DNA of 7,684 bases from an uncultured Propionibacteriaceae bacterium (GTDB lineage: Bacteria > Actinomycetota > Actinomycetes > Propionibacteriales > Propionibacteriaceae): assembly GCA_947038745.1 (NCBI GenBank), contig CAMQXE010000055.1, positions 1 through 7,684 of the forward strand, in the 5' to 3' direction. Below are positions 1 to 6,244 of this stretch, one piece after another. The first letter of the stretch is position 1. Each line of letters starts with the position of its first letter. The notes below the pieces were generated by a model, which was not told where the DNA came from, did no database searches, and saw only the letters and a list, made by a program, of their open reading frames with translations. A program made the translations under genes and the position numbers.

Positions 1-228
1 CGCTCGACGCAGCCCCAGGGTGGCCAGGTCATCAAGGGCGGGATCATCTCGTCCGAGGCTCCGATTCACGTCTCCAACGTCCAGCACGTTGTCAAGGTTG
101 AGGGCAAGGAAACTGTCACTCGCATTGGCTACAAGAAGGTCGATGTCAGCAAGAAGCGTCCCGACGGCTCGGAATACACCGTTGCCAAGTCTGTTCGCAT
201 CGCGAAGAAGACCGGGGAGGAGATCTAA
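1..228 (+). CDS. rplX: Large-subunit ribosomal protein L24, C-terminal part (5' end outside window)
   Basis: The reading frame is open from base 1 and ends at TAA 226-228, giving 75 residues. They include GGQVIKGGIISSEAPIHVSN, then VTRIGYKKVDVSKKRPDG and a basic end VRIAKKTGEEI. This is the C-terminal part of L24, which binds 23S rRNA early in assembly of the large subunit; bacterial L24 is usually about 105-115 residues, so the N-terminal KOW region lies upstream of the window. The stop codon directly abuts the rplE start, and the rplE Shine-Dalgarno site (GGAGGAG, about 216-222) lies inside the end of this gene, so the two are very probably translated in a coupled way. Position in front of rplE fits the standard spc operon order. 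Identification is firm; only the start is unseen. Confidence 0.95.
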   Translation, partial: RSTQPQGGQVIKGGIISSEAPIHVSNVQHVVKVEGKETVTRIGYKKVDVSKKRPDGSEYTVAKSVRIAKKTGEEI

Positions 229-885
229 ATGGCTGAGAACACCACTCCGATGCATGAGCTACCGCGCTTGAAGAAGGTCTACCGCGAGGAGATCACCAAG
301 AAGCTGAACGAGGAGTTCAACTACGAGAATGTCATGCAGATCCCAGGTCTGACCAAGATTGTGGTCAACATGGGTGTCGGCGAGGCTGCTCGTGACTCCA
401 AGATCATCGATGGCGCGATCAAGGACATCACTGCTATCACCGGTCAGAAGCCGCAGGTCACCAAGGCACGTAAGTCCATCGCACAGTTCAAGCTGCGCGA
501 AGGTCAGCCCATTGGTTGCCACGTAACGCTTCGCGGTGATCGTATGTGGGAGTTTGCTGATCGTTTGCTGACGCTGGCTTTGCCCCGTATCCGCGACTTC
601 CGCGGTCTCAACAGCAACCAGTTCGATGGCCACGGCAACTTCACCTTTGGTCTCAACGAGCAGGTTATGTTCCACGAGATCGACCAGGACAAGATTGATC
701 GTGTTCGTGGTATGGACATCACCTTCGTGACGTCTGCTAAGACTGACGCAGAGGGCCGTGCTCTCCTCGTCGCCCTCGGCTTCCCCTTCAAGGAGAAGGA
801 TGATCCGAAGGTCGCCAAGCGCAGCGGCACCATGATGGTTCGTAAGGGCAACAAGATGGTTGCCGTCCCCCGGAAGAAGAAGTAG
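229..885 (+). CDS. rplE: Large-subunit ribosomal protein L5 with a basic C-terminal extension
   Basis: L5 binds 5S rRNA and forms part of the central protuberance of the 50S subunit. The 218-residue product has the family signatures [16 protein letters not shown] (about 38-53), [20 protein letters not shown] (71-90), the [14 protein letters not shown] stretch (101-114) and the GLNEQ..FHEI region (141-151). The ATG follows GGAGGAG with 6 bases between. L5 usually ends soon after GFPFKEK, at about 180-190 residues. Here the frame runs on for some 28 more residues (191-218) that are rich in Lys and Arg and finish PRKKK. Codon use in this tail resembles the rest of the gene, and the stop codon (883-885) overlaps the rpsZ Shine-Dalgarno site, so the tail is unlikely to be a sequencing frameshift. 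Family assignment is certain; the role of the tail is unknown. Confidence 0.97.
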   Translation: MAENTTPMHELPRLKKVYREEITKKLNEEFNYENVMQIPGLTKIVVNMGVGEAARDSKIIDGAIKDITAITGQKPQVTKARKSIAQFKLREGQPIGCHVTLRGDRMWEFADRLLTLALPRIRDFRGLNSNQFDGHGNFTFGLNEQVMFHEIDQDKIDRVRGMDITFVTSAKTDAEGRALLVALGFPFKEKDDPKVAKRSGTMMVRKGNKMVAVPRKKK

Positions 886-895
886 GAGATAGGCA

Positions 896-1081
896 ATGGC
901 GAAGACAGCGCTTAAGGTCAAGCAGTCACGCAAGCCGAAGTTTGGCGTCCGCTCCTACACGCGGTGCCAGAAGTGTGGTCGACCGAAGTCGGTCTACCGC
1001 AAGTTCGGTCTGTGCCGTATCTGCCTGCGCACGATGGCACACGCTGGCGAACTGCCCGGCGTGACCAAGTCGTCCTGGTGA
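896..1081 (+). CDS. rpsZ: Small-subunit ribosomal protein S14, zinc-binding (type Z) form
   Basis: This is a 61-residue S14 that helps assemble the head of the 30S subunit. It is the short, zinc-binding version: Cys24-x-x-Cys27 and Cys40-x-x-Cys43 form a four-cysteine zinc site, within [20 protein letters not shown]. The length matches the zinc form rather than the roughly 100-residue zinc-free paralogue that many actinobacteria make under zinc limitation. The start ATG at 896 is preceded by AGGAGAT overlapping the rplE stop. It ends with the typical PGVTKSSW. It is followed by the largest gap in this operon (77 bases) before rpsH. Confidence 0.97.
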   Translation: MAKTALKVKQSRKPKFGVRSYTRCQKCGRPKSVYRKFGLCRICLRTMAHAGELPGVTKSSW

Positions 1082-1133
1082 GTTAGCTCACCGCAAAAGT
1101 TCCCTAACGCGGTAGGTCCCATGTGGAAACCGC
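1082..1133 (+). promoter_or_regulatory. Possible RNA structure with alternative pairings in the rpsH leader
   Basis: The 77-base gap between rpsZ and rpsH contains ACCGC (1090-1094), GCGGT (1109-1113) and ACCGC again (1129-1133). The middle block can pair with either flank but not both. The downstream pairing is extended by TCC (1117-1119) with GGA (1125-1127) around a CATGT loop. A third stem, GTTAG (1082-1086) with CTAAC (1104-1108), would brace the upstream form. The hairpin ends about 8 bases before the rpsH Shine-Dalgarno site. Pairings are read directly; a regulatory role, such as control by a ribosomal protein (S8 is the spc repressor in E. coli but binds near rplE there), is only inference. 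Confidence 0.3.
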
Positions 1134-1158
1134 TGCGAGAAAGAAGGCTAATCAAGCC

Positions 1159-1566
1159 ATGTCCATGACGGATCCAATCGCAGATATGCTTACGCGTCTG
1201 CGTAACGCTAATCAGGCGTACCACGATTCGACGTCGATGCCCAGCTCGAAGATCAAGGTAGGTATTGCCGAGATCCTCAAGCGTGAGGGTTACATCGCCG
1301 GTTTCGAGGTCGTCGAGGCAAAGGAGGGTGAGGTCGGTAAGACCCTTAAGCTCTCCCTCAAATACGGTAATCACCGTGAGCGTTCAATCGCTGGTGTGCG
1401 TCGTATCAGCAAGCCCGGTCTCCGCGTCTACGCGAAGTCGAATGAACTCCCCAAGGTCCTTGGTGGCCTCGGTATCGCGATCATCTCGACCTCGCAGGGC
1501 CTGTTGACCGATAAGGAAGCCAACCACAAGAGCGTCGGCGGCGAAGTTATCGCCTACGTCTGGTAA
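1159..1566 (+). CDS. rpsH: Small-subunit ribosomal protein S8
   Basis: S8 binds 16S rRNA helix 21 and organises the central domain of the 30S subunit; in E. coli it is also the translational repressor of the spc operon. The product shows the classic start [15 protein letters not shown], the middle [11 protein letters not shown] and the signature [12 protein letters not shown], ending GGEVIAYVW. An in-frame GTG at 1123 would add 12 residues, but it lies inside a possible hairpin, has no ribosome site and gives a non-family N-terminus. I chose ATG 1159 (135 residues), with AGAAGG at 1142-1147 about 11 bases upstream. The second ATG at 1165 would give the commonest family length (132) but lies further from that site. 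The choice between 1159 and 1165 is not certain. Confidence 0.95.
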   Translation: MSMTDPIADMLTRLRNANQAYHDSTSMPSSKIKVGIAEILKREGYIAGFEVVEAKEGEVGKTLKLSLKYGNHRERSIAGVRRISKPGLRVYAKSNELPKVLGGLGIAIISTSQGLLTDKEANHKSVGGEVIAYVW

Positions 1567-1587
1567 CGACGGAAAGGAACAGGAACT

Positions 1588-2130
1588 ATGTCGCGTATCG
1601 GCAGACTCCCCATCACTGTGCCGTCGAATGTCGAGATTAAGATCGACGGCCAGGACATTGAGGTTAAGGGCCCCAAGGGCACGCTCTCTATGACCGTTTC
1701 AGAACCCATTTCGGTGGCGAAGAACGATAGCGGCGAGCTTGAGGTCACCCGACCAAACGATGAGCGCAACTCGCGTTCATTGCACGGCCTTACTCGTACG
1801 CTCGTCAACAACATGGTCATCGGTGTTACCGAGGGCTATGAGAAGAAGCTCGAGATCGTAGGCGTTGGCTACCGCGTTACAGCCAAGAGCCCCAAGCAGC
1901 TCGACTTTGCACTGGGCTTTAGCCATCCAGTAGTCGTCGACGCCCCAGAAGGCATTGAGTTTGTTGTCGAGAACCAGACGCACTTCAGCGTCAAGGGCAT
2001 CGATAAGCAGCTCGTTGGCGAGATCGCGGCTAATATCCGCAAGATTCGCAAGCCAGAGCCCTACAAGGGCAAGGGCGTTCGCTACGCTGGCGAGTTCGTC
2101 CGTCGCAAGCAGGGAAAGGCAGGTAAGTAG
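1588..2130 (+). CDS. rplF: Large-subunit ribosomal protein L6
   Basis: L6 sits near the factor-binding site of the 50S subunit and contacts the sarcin-ricin region of 23S rRNA. The 180-residue product is normal length and shows both family halves: [17 protein letters not shown] with VKGPKGTL (about 29-36) in the first, and the signature [20 protein letters not shown] near the C-terminus. ATG 1588 is preceded by AAAGGA (1573-1578) with a 9-base spacer. There are 21 bases after the rpsH stop. Its 3' end carries the rplR ribosome site (GGAAAGGCAGG, 2113-2123). Confidence 0.97.
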   Translation: MSRIGRLPITVPSNVEIKIDGQDIEVKGPKGTLSMTVSEPISVAKNDSGELEVTRPNDERNSRSLHGLTRTLVNNMVIGVTEGYEKKLEIVGVGYRVTAKSPKQLDFALGFSHPVVVDAPEGIEFVVENQTHFSVKGIDKQLVGEIAANIRKIRKPEPYKGKGVRYAGEFVRRKQGKAGK

Positions 2131-2132
2131 CC

Positions 2133-2516
2133 ATGGGCATCTCTCTTGGGGTGCGCAAGAACCTCACGGACAAGACGGCTTCACGTCTTCGTCGTCAGGG
2201 TCGTGGGCGCAAGAAGATCTTCGGTTCTGCCGAGCGTCCTCGCCTCGTCGTGACTCGCTCTTCCCGTCACATGGTGGCTCAGGTTATCGACGACTACAAG
2301 GGCATTACCCTTGCGTCAGCTTCGACCATGGAGGCAGACCTGCGCAATTCGGATGCCGACAAGAGCGTCAAGGCCAAGCGCGTTGGCGAACTCGTCGCCG
2401 AGCGCGCTAAGGCTGCTGGCGTCGAGAAGGTCGTCTTTGACCGGGCTGGCAATCAATACCACGGCCGTGTTGCCGCGCTTGCTGATGGCGCGCGCGACAA
2501 GGGTCTGGACTTCTAG
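2133..2516 (+). CDS. rplR: Large-subunit ribosomal protein L18
   Basis: L18 binds 5S rRNA together with L5 and anchors it in the central protuberance. The 127-residue product has the basic N-terminal arm ([14 protein letters not shown]), the [20 protein letters not shown] strand region and the diagnostic [20 protein letters not shown] near the C-terminus. The start is 2 bases after the rplF stop, so translation is probably coupled. The long open frames on the opposite strand over this gene and rpsE are codon-bias artefacts. A short perfect palindrome, TCTAGGCCTAGA (2512-2523), straddles the stop codon. Confidence 0.97.
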   Translation: MGISLGVRKNLTDKTASRLRRQGRGRKKIFGSAERPRLVVTRSSRHMVAQVIDDYKGITLASASTMEADLRNSDADKSVKAKRVGELVAERAKAAGVEKVVFDRAGNQYHGRVAALADGARDKGLDF

Positions 2517-2534
2517 GCCTAGAGGAGAACACAG

Positions 2535-3134
2535 ATGACTCAGAACACCACTGAGCGCCGCGGTAATGATCGTCGCGGTCGTGATGACCGTCGTGGCGGT
2601 CGCGATCGCCAGGAGGTCAAGTCCGACCTGATCGAGCGCGTCGTCACAATTAACCGCGTTGCCAAGGTCACCAAGGGTGGCAAGCGCTTCACATTCACTG
2701 CTCTCGTCATTGTTGGCGATGGCAAGGGTACCGTGGGCGTTGGTTACGGTAAGTCGCGTGAGGTTCCCTCCGCGATCGCTAAGGGCGTCGAGGACGCGAA
2801 GAAGCATTTCTTCACTGTTCCCCGCGTTCTCAACACCATTCCTCACCCGGTTCAGGGCGAGAAGGCGGCAGGCGTTGTTATGCTTCGCCCGGCTTCTCCT
2901 GGTACCGGTGTGATCGCTGGTGGCGCAGTTCGCGCCGTTCTCGAGTGTGCGGGCGTCAAGGACGTTCTCGCGAAGTCGCTCGGTTCGTCGAATGCAATCA
3001 ACGTCGTTCACGCGACGGTCGCAGCTCTCCAGATGTTGGAAGAGCCCGAAGCGATTGCTGCTCGCCGTTCCAAGACTGTCGAGGACGTTACCCCGGCTGC
3101 ACTGCTGAAGGCTCGCAAGGAGGGCGCCGCATAA
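2535..3134 (+). CDS. rpsE: Small-subunit ribosomal protein S5
   Basis: S5 is in the 30S body, on the mRNA entry side, and contributes to decoding accuracy. After a hydrophilic N-terminal arm of about 27 residues rich in Arg, Gly and Asp ([19 protein letters not shown]), the core begins at [18 protein letters not shown] and includes [21 protein letters not shown], then the C-terminal S5 domain with [18 protein letters not shown]. The charged arm is common in actinobacterial S5, which explains the 199-residue length compared with about 166 in E. coli. A strong AGGAG (2523-2527) stands 7 bases before the ATG. The stop overlaps the rpmD start by one base (TAATG). Confidence 0.97.
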   Translation: MTQNTTERRGNDRRGRDDRRGGRDRQEVKSDLIERVVTINRVAKVTKGGKRFTFTALVIVGDGKGTVGVGYGKSREVPSAIAKGVEDAKKHFFTVPRVLNTIPHPVQGEKAAGVVMLRPASPGTGVIAGGAVRAVLECAGVKDVLAKSLGSSNAINVVHATVAALQMLEEPEAIAARRSKTVEDVTPAALLKARKEGAA

Positions 3135-3316
3135 TGGCACGTCTCAAGGTGACTCAGATCAAGTCGGAAATTTCCGAGAAGAAGAACATGCGCGAGACCC
3201 TGCGTAGCCTCGGTCTCAAGCGCATCGGCGATGTTGTGGAGAAGGAGGATCGTCCCGAGTTCCGTGGGATGATCCACACCGTCCGCCACCTCGTCGAGGT
3301 CGAGGAGGTGGAGTGA
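3134..3316 (+). CDS. rpmD: Large-subunit ribosomal protein L30
   Basis: This is a 60-residue L30, beginning [20 protein letters not shown] and containing the family stretch [24 protein letters not shown] split over about 27-50. It is the usual bacterial length. The ATG at 3134 shares its A with the rpsE stop (TAATG), and a strong AAGGAGGG (3117-3124) within rpsE stands 9 bases upstream, so it has its own ribosome site as well as coupling. An acidic end (VEVEEVE) encodes the rplO ribosome site in its GAGGAGGT bases. Absence of L30 is common in some lineages, but here it is intact. Confidence 0.96.
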   Translation: MARLKVTQIKSEISEKKNMRETLRSLGLKRIGDVVEKEDRPEFRGMIHTVRHLVEVEEVE

Positions 3317-3319
3317 CAC

Positions 3320-3763
3320 ATGGCACTCAAGGTTCATCACTTGCGCCCGGCTCCCGGGGCTAAGCAGGATAAGATCCGCGTTGGCCGTGGTGAAGGTGGC
3401 AAGCGTGGTAAGACTGCGGGCCGCGGTACCAAGGGTACTGGTGCTCGTAACACCGTGCCTCAGCGCTTTGAAGGCGGTCAGATGCCGCTGCACATGCGTC
3501 TCCCGAAGCTGAGGGGTTTCCAGAATCCCTTCCGCGTCGAGTTCCAGGCAATCAACGTCGGCAAGCTGCAGGAACTTTTCCCGCAGGGTGGCGAGGTTAC
3601 TGTCGAGAAGCTCGTCGAGCTAGGCGCAGTGCGCGACAACCACCTCGTCAAGGTTCTTGGCGACGGCGATCTCTCGGTCAAGCTGGAGGTCAAGGTTGAT
3701 GCCTACTCCAAGTCGGCCAAGGAAAAGATTGAGAAGGCTGGCGGTTCCGTTTCAGGACGCTAA
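3320..3763 (+). CDS. rplO: Large-subunit ribosomal protein L15, last gene of the operon here
   Basis: L15 is an assembly protein that threads a long basic arm into 23S rRNA. The 147-residue product has the arm motifs [27 protein letters not shown] (about 23-40) and [18 protein letters not shown] (50-67), followed by the globular part with [12 protein letters not shown] and ending AGGSVSGR. The ATG is preceded by GAGGAGGT (3302-3309) at a 10-base spacing and starts 3 bases after the rpmD stop. In most bacteria secY comes next. Here a strong hairpin follows within about 20 bases and the next gene is on the other strand, so the operon ends at rplO. Confidence 0.97.
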   Translation: MALKVHHLRPAPGAKQDKIRVGRGEGGKRGKTAGRGTKGTGARNTVPQRFEGGQMPLHMRLPKLRGFQNPFRVEFQAINVGKLQELFPQGGEVTVEKLVELGAVRDNHLVKVLGDGDLSVKLEVKVDAYSKSAKEKIEKAGGSVSGR

Positions 3764-3779
3764 GCACTCGCAATAGACA

Positions 3780-3815
3780 TAAGGGTGGCAGCCACTTCGG
3801 TGGCTGCCACCCTTA
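3780..3815. terminator. Shared bidirectional terminator between rplO and the convergent gene
   Basis: A perfect 16-bp stem (3780-3795 with 3800-3815) closes on a TTCG tetraloop (3796-3799). It starts 16 bases after the rplO stop and ends 3 bases before the stop of the - strand gene. The stem is GC-rich in the middle. The flanks are A/T-rich but not true T-runs: ACTATT follows on + and ATGTCTATT on -. The position between convergent stops suggests it ends transcription from both sides. Confidence 0.85.
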
Positions 3816-3818
3816 CTA

Positions 3819-4460
3819 TTACAGGGTTTCTGGAAGCTGCTCGATGAAGCGGTCTACTTCAGCCAAGAAGTAGTTGGAGGTAGTCCTAATGCTGTGTTTT
3901 GGGGGCCAAACAGGCTGGGTCTCGCGCTGGCGTTGGAGCGAAAAGCTGGGGCTAATGAGGATGATGTCGGGGGTTGGACGTCCGGCTGCTATCGCGCGGT
4001 CGGGTAGTTCTAGATATTCCCGGCAAAAGGTTGTGAACTCTGCTGGCTCATCAGTTTCACGGGCTAGCCACGTTCGAGCGACCAGTGCAGCATCCTTGCT
4101 ATATAAAACACGGCAATAAGGTCTAGATAGATCCTCGGAGACTGTTATTGGCAGGGCATGGGTGAGCAGACGTGGCTTAAACTCTGCTGCACCGAAAAGA
4201 TCATCAAGGTCTTCTGCGACATTGATTCCAGCAGGCATAGCATCAGCCCAACTAGCGGCGGCGATTAGCGCCTCAATTGCATGCCAAGTTCGTGGCTGGC
4301 TTAAATCTCCAGAGACTATTTCATGTAGTGGCGTATCGGCGCGGGCAAACTCACTTGCACGCGAGACGATAGCGTCAGCTATTGCCCTATCTTTACTGGC
4401 ACATCCGATAGCTGAGGTAACTTCTGTGGCGCTAGTTGCATAAAGGTGGAGATCACTCAC
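3819..4460 (-). CDS. Hypothetical protein, 213 residues, convergent to the ribosomal operon
   Basis: I do not recognise this gene with confidence. It runs from GTG (4458-4460) to TAA (3819-3821). The product begins MSDLHLYATSATEVTSAIG and appears soluble: no signal peptide or membrane segment, Ala- and acid-rich helices in the first half, three Cys (20, 116, 146) that form no metal motif, and a Pro/Ser-rich stretch (162-172) before a short amphipathic C-terminal helix. The opening, LHLYA followed by an AIG..KDRAIADAI pattern and then LHEIVSGDL, distantly recalls small uncharacterised families such as DUF7691, but that is a guess from memory. There is no Shine-Dalgarno site, and TAGGTT stands exactly at -12 to -7 from GTG, so a leaderless transcript is likely. 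No earlier in-frame start fits. Codon use is less biased than in the ribosomal genes. It sits alone between two conserved gene blocks. Confidence 0.7.
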   Translation of the reverse strand: MSDLHLYATSATEVTSAIGCASKDRAIADAIVSRASEFARADTPLHEIVSGDLSQPRTWHAIEALIAAASWADAMPAGINVAEDLDDLFGAAEFKPRLLTHALPITVSEDLSRPYCRVLYSKDAALVARTWLARETDEPAEFTTFCREYLELPDRAIAAGRPTPDIILISPSFSLQRQRETQPVWPPKHSIRTTSNYFLAEVDRFIEQLPETL

Positions 4461-4466
4461 GTACTA

Positions 4467-4472
4467 AACCTA
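4467..4472 (-). promoter_or_regulatory. Candidate -10 box for a leaderless transcript of the - strand hypothetical gene
   Basis: Read on the - strand, TAGGTT fits the actinobacterial -10 pattern TAnnnT and lies at -12 to -7 if transcription starts at the G of the GTG codon. There is no ribosome site in front of the GTG, which fits a leaderless mRNA. No clear -35 element is seen at the expected distance. Confidence 0.45.
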
Positions 4473-4507
4473 TCGAGTTTGGTGTGCTTATGGGGGCAGT
4501 AGGCAAC

Positions 4508-4513
4508 TAGGCT
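4508..4513 (+). promoter_or_regulatory. Candidate -10 box for a leaderless folP transcript
   Basis: TAGGCT fits TAnnnT and lies at -12 to -7 if transcription starts at the A of the folP ATG (4520). Upstream of the ATG there is only a weak AGG, so leaderless translation is plausible. No convincing -35 sequence is present. The layout mirrors the divergent gene across the same 59-bp spacer. Confidence 0.5.
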
Positions 4514-4519
4514 GGTGCT

Positions 4520-5347
4520 ATGGCTATTCCAAGCGCAAATCGCACCCTCGTGATGGGGATCGTCAACGTCACCCCAGACTCCTTCTCTGATGGTGGAGAC
4601 TATTTCACCCCGGACTCTGCTATCGCACATGCGCATCAGCTCATCAGTGAAGGGGCTGATCTTCTCGATATTGGCGGTGAATCGACTCGCCCAGGGTCGC
4701 AGCGTCCCAGCGAAGCTGAGGAACGCAACCGGGTTATTCCGGTTGTTGAAGCGCTTGCAGATACCGGTATCCCGGTGTCAGTAGACACTATGCGGGCTAG
4801 CGTTGCTGCGGCTGCCCTAGATGCGGGAGCGCACATCATTAACGACGTTTCTGGTGGGCTAGCTGACGGCGAGATGTTAGAGCTGATGGCGGAACGTAAC
4901 AAGCCCTATATTGCGATGCATTGGCGTGGGCATGGATCGATTATGCAAAATGCCGATCATCTCAACTACGACGAGGTGGTCAGTGATGTTTACGGCGAAT
5001 TGCAGCGCCGTGTTGAAGCCTGTATGGATGCCGGGATAAAGCCGGAGAACCTCATTCTTGACCCAGGCATTGGATTCTCTAAGACCGCAGAGCATAACTG
5101 GGAGATCCTGCGACAGTTGGATCTCTTGCAACGCCTGGATTTCCCGTTGCTGCTTGGCGTTTCACGCAAACGTTTCCTTGGCTCACTTCTGGCTCATGAA
5201 GGTATTGACCGCGAGCCTAAGAGCCGTGATGATGCCACGCTGGCTCTGACAGTGTTCTTTGCGCAGCAATCATGCTGGGCGGTTCGCACCCACACAGTTC
5301 GAGCACATCGCGATGCCATCGCTGTGGTGGAGCAGCTCCGCGGATGA
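4520..5347 (+). CDS. folP: Dihydropteroate synthase
   Basis: FolP condenses 6-hydroxymethyl-dihydropterin pyrophosphate with para-aminobenzoate to give dihydropteroate in the cytoplasm; it is the sulfonamide target. The 275-residue product has all the TIM-barrel signatures in order: NVTPDSFSDGG (16-26), DIGGESTRPGS (50-60), VDTMRA (88-93), INDVSGG (107-113), MHWRG (133-137), LDPGIGFSKTAEHN (180-193), GVSRKRFLG (213-221) with the substrate-binding Lys217, and the C-terminal RTH at 256-258. Nothing essential is missing, and length is normal. The start at ATG 4520 lies at the right distance from the first motif. The stop overlaps the folB start (ATGA, 5344-5347). folE, often just upstream of folP in actinobacteria, is absent; the neighbour is instead a divergent gene of unknown role. 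Confidence 0.96.
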   Translation: MAIPSANRTLVMGIVNVTPDSFSDGGDYFTPDSAIAHAHQLISEGADLLDIGGESTRPGSQRPSEAEERNRVIPVVEALADTGIPVSVDTMRASVAAAALDAGAHIINDVSGGLADGEMLELMAERNKPYIAMHWRGHGSIMQNADHLNYDEVVSDVYGELQRRVEACMDAGIKPENLILDPGIGFSKTAEHNWEILRQLDLLQRLDFPLLLGVSRKRFLGSLLAHEGIDREPKSRDDATLALTVFFAQQSCWAVRTHTVRAHRDAIAVVEQLRG

Positions 5348-5703
5348 GCGATCAGATTCAGCTTCGGGGTATCCAAGCATTCGGCTATCACGGGGTATAT
5401 CCCGAGGAGAAAAGCACGGGGCAGCTATTTGTTGCGGACGTGTTGTTGAAGATAGACCTACGTCCGGCTGGACGCTCCGATGCGCTGGCTGACACGATTA
5501 ACTATGCGGCGCTGGCTGAAGAGTTGGTTGCCATCATGGAAAATGGCTCACTTGATTTGATTGAGGCTTTAGCCCAGCGGCTAGCTCAGCACTGTCTCAT
5601 CGATCAGCGGGTCACGGAGGTGGAGGTGACAGTGCATAAGCCGCAGGTGAAACTGGCTGTGCCAGTCAGCGATGTTTCGGTCACTATCCATCGGGCCCGA
5701 TAA
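5344..5703 (+). CDS. folB: Dihydroneopterin aldolase
   Basis: FolB cleaves 7,8-dihydroneopterin to 6-hydroxymethyl-7,8-dihydropterin and glycolaldehyde, the step before FolK. The 119-residue product is normal length and shows GYHGVYPEEK (14-23), with Glu22, Tyr54 in DTINYAAL, Glu74 in the helix LIEALAQRLA, and Lys99 in VTVHKPQ. These match the Glu, Tyr, pterin-binding Glu and Lys positions known in the Staphylococcus aureus enzyme. An upstream in-frame ATG (5272) lies well inside folP and would add 24 residues of folP-shadow sequence, so ATG 5344 is preferred; GGTGGAG (5326-5332) stands about 11 bases before it. Both ends overlap neighbours (ATGA with folP, TAATG with folK), indicating coupled translation. 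Confidence 0.95.
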   Translation: MSDQIQLRGIQAFGYHGVYPEEKSTGQLFVADVLLKIDLRPAGRSDALADTINYAALAEELVAIMENGSLDLIEALAQRLAQHCLIDQRVTEVEVTVHKPQVKLAVPVSDVSVTIHRAR

Positions 5704-6173
5704 TGCGCATTGTGTTGTCTCTGGGAAGCAATATGGGGGATCGAGTTACGCTTTTGGCGCAGGCTGTGGAGCAGATCAGCAAAATCCCAGGTACCGCGAT
5801 AGCGTCCCAGTCGTCGAGCTATCTGTCGCAGCCATGGGGGAAAACTGATCAGGATTGTTTTATTAACCAAGTAGTTATTGTGGAAACCTGCCTAGATCCG
5901 CTGTCACTATTGCGGCAAACGCAGCAAATTGAAACAGAGCTTGGGCGAGTTCGCCACGAACGTTGGGGGCCTCGTACGGTAGATATTGATGTGATTGCTG
6001 CAGGCTCACTACAGCATCAGGATAAAGAGCTAACTTTGCCGCATCCTTATGCCCAGGAACGAGCTTTTGTTTTAGTTCCTTGGGCGGAGCTAGAACCGGA
6101 AGCAGAGCTATTTGGTTACGGGCCGATAGCTGATCTAGCCGCCAAGCTGATCAGACAGACTCCCCATGCATAA
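5703..6173 (+). CDS. folK: 6-hydroxymethyl-7,8-dihydropterin pyrophosphokinase
   Basis: FolK (HPPK) transfers pyrophosphate from ATP to 6-hydroxymethyl-dihydropterin, making the pterin substrate of FolP. The 156-residue product has SLGSNMGDR (6-14), the mobile loop with QPWGKTDQDCFINQ (43-56), the ATP/Mg signature RWGPRTVDIDVI (87-98) in which Asp94 and Asp96 correspond to the two magnesium-binding aspartates, and LPHP...ERAFVL (112-124). Length is typical and all key residues are present. It overlaps the folB stop by one base, and no strong ribosome site precedes it, so it probably relies on reinitiation after folB. Its product feeds FolP encoded two genes upstream. Confidence 0.96.
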   Translation: MRIVLSLGSNMGDRVTLLAQAVEQISKIPGTAIASQSSSYLSQPWGKTDQDCFINQVVIVETCLDPLSLLRQTQQIETELGRVRHERWGPRTVDIDVIAAGSLQHQDKELTLPHPYAQERAFVLVPWAELEPEAELFGYGPIADLAAKLIRQTPHA

Positions 6174-6244
6174 AAACGTCTAACGGATGTTGATCTGGAC
6201 CAGCTTGTAGGAGCCGAGAGATTATCAGGGAAAGGTGATCATTG

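Noticed and set aside
259..933. 224-residue open frame on the - strand over rplE
   Set aside because: Same cause: the mirror of a highly biased ribosomal gene, with low-complexity Leu/Val/Ala-rich translation.
1082..1113. H-type pseudoknot formed by GTTAG/CTAAC and ACCGC/GCGGT together
   Set aside because: The strands interleave correctly, but the connecting loops (3 and 0 bases) are too short to span the stems, so simultaneous pairing is sterically unlikely.
1123..1158. Upstream GTG start extending rpsH by 12 residues
   Set aside because: It has no ribosome site, lies in a potential hairpin loop and gives an N-terminus foreign to S8.
1955..2410. 151-residue open frame on the + strand across the rplF-rplR junction
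   Set aside because: It is out of frame with two clear ribosomal genes and its product is Ser/Arg-rich, typical of a shifted-frame shadow.
2512..2523. 12-bp palindrome TCTAGGCCTAGA at the rplR stop
   Set aside because: As RNA it gives only a four-pair stem, and it is explained by the stop codon and the following ribosome site; no evidence for a function.
2316..3140. 274-residue open frame on the - strand over rplR and rpsE
   Set aside because: It is antisense to two certain ribosomal genes, has no ribosome site or family-like sequence, and arises from their strongly biased codons.
3874..4443. Open frames on the + strand opposite the hypothetical gene
   Set aside because: They are short, Ser/Ala-rich and lack ribosome sites, whereas the - strand frame spans the whole interval with a promoter and terminator.
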